Notes under the pieces: generated by a model
Databases searched by the model: none
Told to the model about the DNA's origin: nothing
Seen by the model: the letters and a program-made list of their open reading frames with translations, nothing else
Program-made: the position numbers and the translations under genes
Assembly: GCF_020829665.1 (NCBI RefSeq)
Contig: NZ_JAIVFT010000019.1
Location: 62,001 to 126,000, forward strand
DNA from: Nostoc sp. CHAB 5824
GTDB lineage: Bacteria; Cyanobacteriota; Cyanobacteriia; Cyanobacteriales; Nostocaceae
DNA: 64,000 bases
Reading direction: 5' to 3'
Shown: piece after piece, positions 51,895-60,482 of the stretch
How the letters are laid out: every line of letters begins with the position of its first letter
How positions within the stretch are numbered: the first letter of the stretch is position 1

Positions 51895-54072
51895 TTACAT
51901 ACTTGCAAAATGCTCTTGTAATAAATCGTGAATGAACTGATAGCGCCCACCAACTTGTTGAATCAATCGTCGTTCGGCAGCGTAGCTTAAAAAATGGGCA
52001 TAATTCCAAGGAATTGACCGATTGTGCCACAGAATTAAACGCATAGCAAAATGTTGAATACAGGCAATTCCTCCAAAAAAGATGCCGAAAATTATCGCTA
52101 TAAAAATTCCATATAATAGTGCCTCGAATGGCTCAATCTTCAAACCGAGTAACAGACTACGCATTGCATATATTAACATCCCAAAAGGTAAAAGTAGCAC
52201 CATGAAAAACATAGCATGTTTTGCAGATGAATAAATAGCTTTATTGGGGTAATCAATAATTTTTAGTTCATCACCTATCAGCCCAAAAACCAGCCCAAAA
52301 ATCAGTCCAACAAGCAACCCAACAAATAGCCCAACAAACAGCCCAATAAGCAGCCCATAAATTAACCCAATAAATAGCCAGGTAGTCAGCCAAACTATCG
52401 AACCTAAAAATATACCAAAACGTGTATTTCCCCAAGACCAATGAAGAGTTTCAATCGGTGTTATATCATTTTCTACTGAACTAAAAACAGGCGCAAAAAG
52501 TAACCCAAACATTGCACCAACAAACAGCCCGTAAATTCTTCCATCAATTAGAAAAACCATCAAACCGCAAATTAGAGATATAATTATTTGAACTAGCAAA
52601 AAATACCAAATTTCTTGGGTAAATGAATCTAGATAGTCCGGCTGTATTTTTTCAATAAAAAATTCTTTTTGTTTCTGTTTATTCAATGTCTTAGCTAACC
52701 ATTTCAACCAAGTTTTAATATCTTCATGGTTATAACCTTTGCTGTCATGAGATTCTTCCAATCGGTGTTTAATGTAAGCATCAAACAACTCTTTACGGCA
52801 TTGTTTTTGATATGCTTGGCGTTCATCAGCAGAATTAAAGTGTTTACCTTTCTTCACCAACCCTTCTGGATAAGCAACTGGAATAAGATGCAAAAATAGC
52901 GGTATCTTTGCCAACACACCTAAACCTTCAGGGTCATCTTTAATAGGTTGCCATAAAAAGGAATACCCAACCCGTTGCAGATAATTTTGGATATGGATTG
53001 GTGTCAGTGGTTGCAAATAGACTGCTCCCCGCAACTGCCCCAAAATTGCCTCACCCTTGATATACTCTTCTTGACGGCAGCAGACAACTAACGGCAATAG
53101 ACTAGAGTTGTTTTGCAGAAAGTCATTTATCCGCTCAATACACTTTTTTTGACGGGGTAATCCCAATTCATCCAAACCATCCAGCAGGGGTAAAAGTTTA
53201 TCTGTGTGCAACCAGTGGCGAGAAATTGCTTCCGGGACGTTGTAGCGAAATTTTAAATCTGCCATCAACCAGCCGCCGAGCGCTTGTTTATCATCTTTCC
53301 AGTTAGAAAGCTCAAATAAGACTGGAATGGGGTTATCTGGTTGCTGCGCGGCACGTTCAATTAAATCTCTTGCCAATTCCAGCAGCATCCTAGTTTTCCC
53401 TGAACCAGGATCGCCCAAAATTAGCAATCTCCCTGCAATATCTGTCTGCTCAAAAACTTCAATGATTCGTTTGCTTTGTTCTAATTCAGTGTCTGACTTG
53501 CTAAAGATAATGAGCCTTAGCTGCTGTTTTACCCACATCCACGGCGATGATGGATTACTTTTGATTGTCAGCGATCGCGCCGATCGCCCAACCATATCTT
53601 GTCGATTCTCCATCTGCAACCGAATTATTTCCTCATTGTGCAGTGAGTCACGCAGCCTTGCTGTCACATAAATTTTCATTGCCTTGAGCAACTCCCGCCG
53701 CCAATGATCTGGCGTTTTCAGTCCTGTTGTACCATTAACAGTCCCGCCACTTTCCCCCCGTGTCTGCCATAACATCACAAATAGCTGGAATGTATGCCAA
53801 GCCAAAAATATCAAAGCCACACCGCCAATAGTCAGAAACAAAACCCTCAATACATCACTTTTATCGCCAACGTCTTTCCACCCGCCGATAATCCCAGTCA
53901 AAACTACAACCTCAATTGTCAGCTTGAAAATTAAAGTATTTCTACCGGGGAAATCTCGAATTGCTGGCCACTGGTTAATTAAGTAACCCGCAACTGCTGC
54001 TAATAAACCCGTCAACAACAGCGTGATAAGAGGATTGTTGAGCATTTTTATAACTAAAATCAGATGGCTCAC
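51895..54072 (-). CDS. Membrane-anchored NACHT (STAND) NTPase
   Basis: The 725-residue protein is a signal-transduction NTPase of the STAND class. Residues about 10-120 contain three hydrophobic segments, so the protein is anchored at its N-terminus. The NACHT domain (about 210-400) has Walker A LILGDPGSGKTRML near 219, Walker B LLPLLDGLDELGLP near 297 and the sensor-like VVCCRQEEY. A helical linker follows, and then a second membrane region (about 493-690) with a glycine-patterned span GLLIGLFVGLFVGLLVGLIF. No LRR, TPR or WD40 sensor is present; the C-terminal QFIHDLLQEHFAS is typical of NACHT proteins. Bacterial NACHT proteins have been linked to phage defence, but defence function here is inferred. 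The start may be M1 or the Met ten codons later (MLNNPLITLLL). Confidence 0.88.
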   Translation of the reverse strand: MSHLILVIKMLNNPLITLLLTGLLAAVAGYLINQWPAIRDFPGRNTLIFKLTIEVVVLTGIIGGWKDVGDKSDVLRVLFLTIGGVALIFLAWHTFQLFVMLWQTRGESGGTVNGTTGLKTPDHWRRELLKAMKIYVTARLRDSLHNEEIIRLQMENRQDMVGRSARSLTIKSNPSSPWMWVKQQLRLIIFSKSDTELEQSKRIIEVFEQTDIAGRLLILGDPGSGKTRMLLELARDLIERAAQQPDNPIPVLFELSNWKDDKQALGGWLMADLKFRYNVPEAISRHWLHTDKLLPLLDGLDELGLPRQKKCIERINDFLQNNSSLLPLVVCCRQEEYIKGEAILGQLRGAVYLQPLTPIHIQNYLQRVGYSFLWQPIKDDPEGLGVLAKIPLFLHLIPVAYPEGLVKKGKHFNSADERQAYQKQCRKELFDAYIKHRLEESHDSKGYNHEDIKTWLKWLAKTLNKQKQKEFFIEKIQPDYLDSFTQEIWYFLLVQIIISLICGLMVFLIDGRIYGLFVGAMFGLLFAPVFSSVENDITPIETLHWSWGNTRFGIFLGSIVWLTTWLFIGLIYGLLIGLFVGLFVGLLVGLIFGLVFGLIGDELKIIDYPNKAIYSSAKHAMFFMVLLLPFGMLIYAMRSLLLGLKIEPFEALLYGIFIAIIFGIFFGGIACIQHFAMRLILWHNRSIPWNYAHFLSYAAERRLIQQVGGRYQFIHDLLQEHFASM

Positions 54073-54306
54073 AGATGATTCAAACTATACCAACTGATTC
54101 CCCTTCGTGCCTAAACTCTCCTTATCTGCTCTAGGAAAACTCTGATGCTGCAAAAACAACCATCAGACTCTTCGCTGTGCCTGGAGCGATCGCGTGCGAT
54201 CAGCCGCTACGCGCCTACGATAATCCCCAAATTTCCCCCCTACCCTCTTGCGAATTTTTAATTAGTTGATACACTTGTTCTTCATTAGCCCAGTGAACCA
54301 GCGCCT

Positions 54307-57300
54307 ATGGTGCATATCAAGCGCGTGGAACTTACGAACTTCAAATCCTTCGGTGGCACTACCTCAGTCCCTTTGCTACCGGGGTGTACTGTCATATCTG
54401 GGCCAAATGGTTCGGGTAAATCTAATATTTTAGATGCACTGCTATTTTGCCTGGGACTCTCCAGTTCTAAGGGAATGCGAGCCGATCGCCTGCCGGATTT
54501 GGTAAATAACACTCAAACTGCTAAAGGACGTGCTTCTATTGAAGCTAGCGTCACGGTAACGTTTGATTTATCGGGGGAAGATGTCTCACCCAAAGGCGCA
54601 AAAGCGCAAAGTGAGGAAGTAGGGGAAGCAGGGGGAGTAGGGGAAGCAGGGGGAGTAGGAGAGGCAGGGGAAGAAAATTCAAAATCTAAAATCCAAAATC
54701 CAAAATTGGACGAGTGGAGTGTTACTAGAAGGCTGCGAGTCACTCACCAAGGGACTTACACATCGAATTACTATATCAATGGTGTACCTTGTACGCTGAC
54801 GGAATTGCATGAGGAACTAAGTAACCTGCGGGTTTATCCTGAAGGCTACAATGTCGTACTGCAAGGGGATGTCACCAGCATTATCTCGATGAATGGGCGG
54901 GAACGGCGGGAAATTATTGATGAATTGGCTGGAGTGGCGGCGTTCGATCGCAAAATTATCCAAGCTAAATCAACTTTAGATGAGGTGAAGGAAAAGGAAG
55001 ATAGCTGTCGGATTATTGAGACAGAATTAACTGCACAGCGCGATCGCCTTTCCCAAGATCGTGCTAAAGCTGAGAAATATCAAAAGCTCCGCACGGAATT
55101 TCTGGCTAAACAATCCTGGGAAGCTGTTTTATCATGGCGATCGCTACAAGCACAACAAGAAAAGTTAGTTCACGAAATTCAAACAGGCGATCGCAATTCT
55201 GGTGAACTCACTACCCAACTCACAAACCTAAATTCCCAAATCGTCCAAAAAACTGCTGAACTTGAACAACTCAATGCTCATGTGAAAGCGTTGGGAGAAG
55301 ATGAACTTTTGGCGGTACAATCTACCCTCGCCACCCAAGAAGCAGAACGAAAACAACTCCAGCGTCAGCTAACGGAATTAGAAACAGCTTCTCATGAAAC
55401 TACCAAACGTCTAGCTCAAACTCAGCAAGAGATTCAAAAACACCGTCATTCCCTAGAAGAAATTGCCGAAACCCACATTGTAGAGACGCGATTCATCGCG
55501 TCTTCTCAGCAACAAAGAAATGAAGCACAGCAAGCTTTAGAAACCTCCCGCGAAGCCGCCGCAGAAATCGCCTCGGCTTCGGAAGCGTGGGTGCAACAAC
55601 AAACAGCATTCAACCGTCAAATTGAAACTTTGCTGCAAACTCTAGAACCGCAACGTACCGAACAAGCACAACTCAGGGAACGCAATAATCAGTTACAACA
55701 ACTAATTTCAGAACAAACCCAGTTAATTGAACGCGACGAACCGCTATTAGCCCAAAAACAAACTGAATGTAATCAAGTTGAAACGGAATTTAACGCCTCT
55801 AGCGAACCCATCCAGAATTTAGCTCAAAATCTTTCCGCCACAGAACAAGAACTCCAAATCCAACAGGAAACCCAAAAACGCTTACTTTCTGAACAACGAG
55901 AAAAACAACGCCAGTTGGATAAAATAGAAGCGCAAGCGCAAGCACAGCAAGAAGTCCAAGGAACCCAAGCTAGTAAAGTCATTTTACAATCAGGAATGCC
56001 TGGACTTTGTGGCTTAGTTGTGCAGTTAGGAAAGGTGGAACCTCGCCATCAGCTAGCTTTAGAAATGGCTGCTGGGGGACGTTTGGGACATATTGTGGTG
56101 GAAGATGATGGTGTAGCCGCAGCAGGTATTGAACTGCTCAAACAGAAGCGTGCAGGGAGGGCGACTTTTTTACCCCTAAATAAAATTCACGCTCCCAAAT
56201 TTACTCAAGATGCAACACTGCGTTTTGCTAACGGCTTCGTTAATTATGCTGTTAACTTAGTCGATTGCGATCGCCGTTATAAAGATGTATTCAGCTATGT
56301 TTTTGGTAACACGGTGGTATTTGCCAACCTTGAGGCGGCGCGGAAAAATTTAGGACTGTATCGCATTGTCACCTTAGACGGCGAACTTCTGGAAACCAGC
56401 GGTGCAATGACTGGTGGTAGTAACACCCAGCGTTCAGCGTTGCGGTTTGGTAATGCGGAAGCGGCGGAATCTGATGAAGCGATCGCTCTAAAAAGTCGCT
56501 TGGTGGACATTGAGCGGGTTTTAGAGCGTTGTACTGAGGCGATCGCTACTTTGTCAGCCAGAACCAAAAAACTCACCCAGGAACTTACAGAAGCGCGTCA
56601 AGCGCGGCGGGAACAGCAGTTGCAATTGGAACAGTTGCAAAAAGATATTAAGAATTTAACAGCGCAATTAGAGGGGACGCGATCGCAACTCGCACAAAAC
56701 AGCGAAAAATTAGCCACTGCCCAATCCCGTCTAGAAATTTTGGAGCGGGAATTACCGGGACAAGAAACTCAACTGCAACAATTGCGACACGCTTTAGCAG
56801 AGTTGGAAGCATCCCAAACTCCCAGCGAATGGCAACAAATTCAAGCGACAATTAAAACTCAAGAGCAACAATTGCAACAACGAGAGACGGCGTTACGCGA
56901 AGCCGAACAAAGATTAAAAAATTTAGAAAATCAGCAACAACGTTTACAAGAAAAAATCCAAGAAGCAGAGACACGAATCATAGAATATGAAACCCAACAA
57001 ATCTCTTGTAGAGACGCGATTCATCGCGTCTCCACACAAACCATAACGATAGACAACCAAATCACCCAAACACGCGCCAACCTAAGCCTTATGGAGCAAA
57101 ATTTGGGAGAAGAGAAACAAAAACGCGACGCTACAGAACAGGAAGTGCGATCGCATCTTTTGCGCCAACAACAATTGCAATGGGAAATAGAAAAACTCAA
57201 GGAAACCCAAGAGAAGCGGCGGGAGGAACTAATTGCTTTACAAAGCCAGTTGCGGGATGTGGGAGCAGAATTACCAAATCCGCTGCCGGAAGTTCCAGAT

Positions 57301-57969
57301 CAGGTAGACTTGGAAGAATTGCAGAAAGAATTGCGATCGCTTACCAAACGCTTACAGGCAATGGAACCTGTAAATATGCTGGCATTGGAAGAATACGAAC
57401 GTACTCAAAACCGCCTCCAAGAACTAACGCAAAAATTAGAGACACTAGAAGGGGAACGCACCGAACTACTTTTGCGGATTGAAAACTTTACCACATTGCG
57501 GCAACTTGCCTTTAAAGAAGCTTTCGATGCTGTCAACGAAAACTTTCAATCGATTTTTGCCATCCTTTCAGACGGCGACGGCTTCCTGCAACTCGAAAAT
57601 CCCGAAGATCCCTTTAGCAGCGGACTGAATTTAGTCGCGCACCCCAAAGGCAAACCCGTACAGCGCCTAGCTTCCATGTCTGGGGGGGAAAAATCACTCA
57701 CAGCTTTGAGCTTTATCTTTGCCCTGCAACGCTACCGCCCATCGCCCTTTTACGCCTTTGACGAAGTAGATATGTTCCTAGATGGGGCAAACGTAGAACG
57801 ATTAGCTAGAATGATCAAACAACAGTCACAACAAGCGCAATTTATAGTTGTGAGTTTGCGTCGTCCGATGATAGAATCAGCCGAACGCACAATTGGCGTT
57901 ACTCAAGCACGAGGAGCTTACACTCAAGTTTTGGGGATTAAGTTACAATCATCCAATACATCTGCTTGA
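54307..57969 (+). CDS. smc: Chromosome segregation ATPase SMC
   Basis: The 1220-residue SMC organises chromosomes as a dimer with ScpA/ScpB. Walker A is SGPNGSGKSNILDALLFCLG (K38). The two coiled coils span about residues 190-520 and 700-1050, and the hinge is at about 555-690 (GLCGLVVQLGKVEPRHQLAL). The signature is RLASMSGGEKSLTALSF, with Walker B FYAFDEVDMFLDG near 1150. Three places look like inserted dispersed-repeat DNA that stayed in frame: residues about 97-138 (VGEAGGVGEAGGVGEAG, then KSKIQNPKL), about 392-400 (VETRFIASS) and about 900-909 (CRDAIHRVST). The start is ATG 54307 (MVHIKRVELTNFKSFGG). SMC is normally essential, so the insertions are probably tolerated. Confidence 0.95.
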   Translation: MVHIKRVELTNFKSFGGTTSVPLLPGCTVISGPNGSGKSNILDALLFCLGLSSSKGMRADRLPDLVNNTQTAKGRASIEASVTVTFDLSGEDVSPKGAKAQSEEVGEAGGVGEAGGVGEAGEENSKSKIQNPKLDEWSVTRRLRVTHQGTYTSNYYINGVPCTLTELHEELSNLRVYPEGYNVVLQGDVTSIISMNGRERREIIDELAGVAAFDRKIIQAKSTLDEVKEKEDSCRIIETELTAQRDRLSQDRAKAEKYQKLRTEFLAKQSWEAVLSWRSLQAQQEKLVHEIQTGDRNSGELTTQLTNLNSQIVQKTAELEQLNAHVKALGEDELLAVQSTLATQEAERKQLQRQLTELETASHETTKRLAQTQQEIQKHRHSLEEIAETHIVETRFIASSQQQRNEAQQALETSREAAAEIASASEAWVQQQTAFNRQIETLLQTLEPQRTEQAQLRERNNQLQQLISEQTQLIERDEPLLAQKQTECNQVETEFNASSEPIQNLAQNLSATEQELQIQQETQKRLLSEQREKQRQLDKIEAQAQAQQEVQGTQASKVILQSGMPGLCGLVVQLGKVEPRHQLALEMAAGGRLGHIVVEDDGVAAAGIELLKQKRAGRATFLPLNKIHAPKFTQDATLRFANGFVNYAVNLVDCDRRYKDVFSYVFGNTVVFANLEAARKNLGLYRIVTLDGELLETSGAMTGGSNTQRSALRFGNAEAAESDEAIALKSRLVDIERVLERCTEAIATLSARTKKLTQELTEARQARREQQLQLEQLQKDIKNLTAQLEGTRSQLAQNSEKLATAQSRLEILERELPGQETQLQQLRHALAELEASQTPSEWQQIQATIKTQEQQLQQRETALREAEQRLKNLENQQQRLQEKIQEAETRIIEYETQQISCRDAIHRVSTQTITIDNQITQTRANLSLMEQNLGEEKQKRDATEQEVRSHLLRQQQLQWEIEKLKETQEKRREELIALQSQLRDVGAELPNPLPEVPDQVDLEELQKELRSLTKRLQAMEPVNMLALEEYERTQNRLQELTQKLETLEGERTELLLRIENFTTLRQLAFKEAFDAVNENFQSIFAILSDGDGFLQLENPEDPFSSGLNLVAHPKGKPVQRLASMSGGEKSLTALSFIFALQRYRPSPFYAFDEVDMFLDGANVERLARMIKQQSQQAQFIVVSLRRPMIESAERTIGVTQARGAYTQVLGIKLQSSNTSA

Positions 57970-58029
57970 GTTTTTGTTAATAATAGTGTATAGATACAAA
58001 CCGGATTCGAGATCAGGACTCGGTATAGA

Positions 58030-59028
58030 ATGACCTCTGAACAGATAATTAGGCGTTCCGACATATTAAATACCCAGGTGATTACCGGCGACAATGGCAA
58101 GCGGCTAGGCATCGTCAGTCAAATCTGGGTTGATATTGATCAACGAGAGGTTGTGGCTCTTGGTTTGCGAGACAGCCTGATCTCTATTTCGGGCATACCG
58201 CGCTACATGTACCTCAACAACATTAACCAGATTGGTGATGTCATCCTGGTTGATAACGAAGATGTAATTGAAGATATCGAAGTTGAATCTCTCAGTAATT
58301 TGATTAACTGGGAAGTAATTACAGAAACGGGTGAAGTATTAGGCAAAGTTCGGGGCTTCAAATTCAATGCCGAAACCGGGAAGCTTAACTCCATAGTCAT
58401 TGCTTCTTTAGGATTGCCCCAAATTCCCGATCAATTTGTGAGTACTTACGAGTTCTCAGTCGATGAAATTGTCAGTACTGGCCCCAACCGATTGATTGTG
58501 TTTGAGGGAGCCGAAGAACGGGTAAACCAGTTAACAGTTGGTTTACTAGAGCGCCTGGGTATCGGCAAAGCGCCGTGGGAGCGAGATATAGAAGAAGACT
58601 ACGGTGGCTATGCTCCACCACGCCAAGTTGCACCTGGCAATCAACTGCCAGCTGGAATGCCATTGCAGCCGCCCAAGCAGAGAGTTCGCGCCCCCGAACC
58701 CGTAGCGCGGGAAGAGGAATGGACAGAGGACTATGTGGAAGATGAAAGGCCACAGCGTCAGGTAATGAAGGCGCGGCAGTATGAATCTATTCAATACGAG
58801 GAAGACGAGGAAGAAGATAACTGGAGTGAGGCAACCGGCAGCGACAGGTATCAACAACCGCAACCGTTAAAATATGAAGCCCAGCCCTACAGCAAGCCAT
58901 ACGTTGATGAATACGATGATTATGACGACGTAGAGGGCGATGCTTGGGAAGATGCGCCGAAGCCAGTGAATATTCCTAAGAAAGTCAAAGAAAGGCAGCC
59001 AGAATACGAAGAAGAAGGCGGATATTAG
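58030..59028 (+). CDS. PRC-barrel domain protein with acidic C-terminal tail
   Basis: The 332-residue protein has two PRC-barrel-like units at the N-terminus, about residues 5-80 (TSEQIIRRSDILNTQVITGD, GKRLGIVSQIWVDIDQREVV) and 85-165 (NLINWEVITETGEVLGKVRG). The PRC-barrel is a small beta-fold found in photosynthetic reaction centre H subunits and in RimM. From about residue 180 the chain is low-complexity, Glu/Asp/Tyr/Arg/Gln/Pro-rich (EDEEEDNWSE, YDDYDDVEGD), likely disordered. It begins 60 bp after the smc stop, so co-transcription is possible. The role is unknown; a scaffold or assembly factor is conceivable. A terminator hairpin follows. Confidence 0.88.
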   Translation: MTSEQIIRRSDILNTQVITGDNGKRLGIVSQIWVDIDQREVVALGLRDSLISISGIPRYMYLNNINQIGDVILVDNEDVIEDIEVESLSNLINWEVITETGEVLGKVRGFKFNAETGKLNSIVIASLGLPQIPDQFVSTYEFSVDEIVSTGPNRLIVFEGAEERVNQLTVGLLERLGIGKAPWERDIEEDYGGYAPPRQVAPGNQLPAGMPLQPPKQRVRAPEPVAREEEWTEDYVEDERPQRQVMKARQYESIQYEEDEEEDNWSEATGSDRYQQPQPLKYEAQPYSKPYVDEYDDYDDVEGDAWEDAPKPVNIPKKVKERQPEYEEEGGY

Positions 59029-59045
59029 GCTAACCCTACCCCTAA

Positions 59046-59081
59046 CCCCTTCCCCGCGCAAGCGAGGAGGGGGATTTTTTT
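59046..59081 (+). terminator. Intrinsic terminator after the PRC-barrel gene
   Basis: CCCCTTCCCCGC pairs with GCGAGGAGGGGG (allowing two G·U/mismatch positions) around a GCAA loop and is followed by a run of seven T. It begins 17 bp after the stop at 59028. Confidence 0.75.
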
Positions 59082-59804
59082 ATGAACAAAAGCAAAACGC
59101 ACCGTCTAAACTACTACTCCACCACAGGGATTATGAGAGGTTAAAGGAGCTTGTAGTAAACACTTTAGTGGAATGACACTCAATACTTTTCGATAACAAG
59201 CTACGCACAGTGTCTCGTAGACAAGCGACGTAGCTATTTTGTTATGCGTCATTCCAAAAAAGATCGCAGTTGCAGAGAGTACCCTCTAGGGTACTATTAA
59301 CCTCCAAGTAGTCACACTACGATGTAAACAAGTAATTAAGCGGTTCAGTTATAGATTTAAGTAGTTAGAAAAGTACAAAAAAAGATAGCTATGTAAAGAA
59401 AATTAACGGGCTAAAATCCTCTTCGCTTCTGCCCTTCGCCCTTTTCCTGACGGAGGCGCTCCGCGAAGCAAGATACCCGTGGGGGCACGGGTGACACTCG
59501 TTTCTCGCTAATGCTACCGCTACGCTAACAACAGTTGCTCCTGGAGGAAACCCTTAAGACTGCACTGCTTTACCTTTTGAGAAATATCTAGTAGTCTGTC
59601 AAATTTTGCTTACTATAGCAGGCTTTAAGTACTTCCTAAATAAACATTTTGGTTTCAATTATTTAACAAAATTGTCTTGGTAAAACACCAGACTAAAATA
59701 CCTAGCTTATCCGCTATTTTAACTAGGATGAGCGCAGGTTATTTTTTGCTGCCTATACCTGTAGTTTCTACTATAGCCAACAATATTATTTTTAGAGATT
59801 AATC
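59082..59804. other. Intergenic region with repeats and no supported gene
   Basis: The 720-bp gap holds an inverted-repeat element at 59169-59256 (listed separately). It also holds another dispersed palindrome cluster around 59400-59500, with GGAGGCGCTCCGCGAAGC and GATACCCGTGGGGGCACGGG-type hairpins. The 150 bp before the next gene are AT-rich. No ribosome-binding site or family-like frame was found. Confidence 0.5.
59169..59256. mobile_element. Small inverted-repeat (MITE-like) element
   Basis: The ends TGGAATGAC (59169-59177) and GTCATTCCA (59248-59256) are perfect inverted repeats. Inside, CGATAACAAGCTACG on the left pairs with CGTAGCTATTTTGTTAT on the right. The centre contains a dispersed palindrome (CACAGTGTCTCGTAG). 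The 88-bp element encodes nothing. Confidence 0.6.
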
Positions 59805-60371
59805 ATGGTTTCAATGGATGAATCACCTCTAGCTAATATTATCGGATTTATAGCATTAGCTAGTTATATAGCCACATTACTTCCCACCACTTTAAGAATT
59901 GTTTTTCCGCAAACCAAAGAGACAGGTATTCCCCAATGGCTGCTAAAACGCCGCCGGATCATTGGTATTATAGCTTTCTTTTTAGTTATGGGTCATGCTT
60001 TCCTAATGGTTCAAAAGAGAAACTTTGATTTTTTTGACATCAAAACATTTTGGATATATATCCAGGGCGTAAGCACTTTCATCATTTTTGCACTGCTGAC
60101 TATAACTTCTAATAATTGGAGTGTAAAAAAGCTGAAAAAGAACTGGAAGCAATTACACAAACTTACTTATGTAGCTATGATTATTTTGATTTGGCATATC
60201 TGGGATAAAATGTCAGGTCATTGGACATATTTAACACCGATTAGCCTTATTGCTACTACCATAATCACAGTTTTATTTATCATCCGGCTTCGGATTGAAC
60301 ACGAGGATAAGCAACAAAAAAATGTAAATAAAGTAACTAAGGCAGATTTAGTAGGAAAAAGCAGTAGATAG
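59805..60371 (+). CDS. Ferric-reductase-like transmembrane heme protein (MsrQ/YedZ-like fold)
   Basis: The 188-residue membrane protein has five to six helices with His residues in the positions that bind heme b in ferric-reductase-like proteins: GHAFLM near residue 65, KQLHKLTYVAM near 120 and IWHIWDK near 132. The WKQLHKLTYVAMI segment is the best match to MsrQ/YedZ. The highly charged C-terminus (EHEDKQQKNVNKVTK) is cytoplasmic. MsrQ normally works with MsrP, a periplasmic molybdopterin methionine-sulfoxide reductase, but no msrP is in the window, so an independent electron-transfer role is likely. The start is ATG 59805. Confidence 0.75.
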   Translation: MVSMDESPLANIIGFIALASYIATLLPTTLRIVFPQTKETGIPQWLLKRRRIIGIIAFFLVMGHAFLMVQKRNFDFFDIKTFWIYIQGVSTFIIFALLTITSNNWSVKKLKKNWKQLHKLTYVAMIILIWHIWDKMSGHWTYLTPISLIATTIITVLFIIRLRIEHEDKQQKNVNKVTKADLVGKSSR

Positions 60372-60482
60372 TTTCATTACTACAACATGGCGGAAGTAAC
60401 TAATTAGTTGAAAAAGCTAAAACAAGCTTTCTTGTCTTCTGGCTTCTATTTTCTTGAACTATTTCTCGCCCAAATTGTGTAA

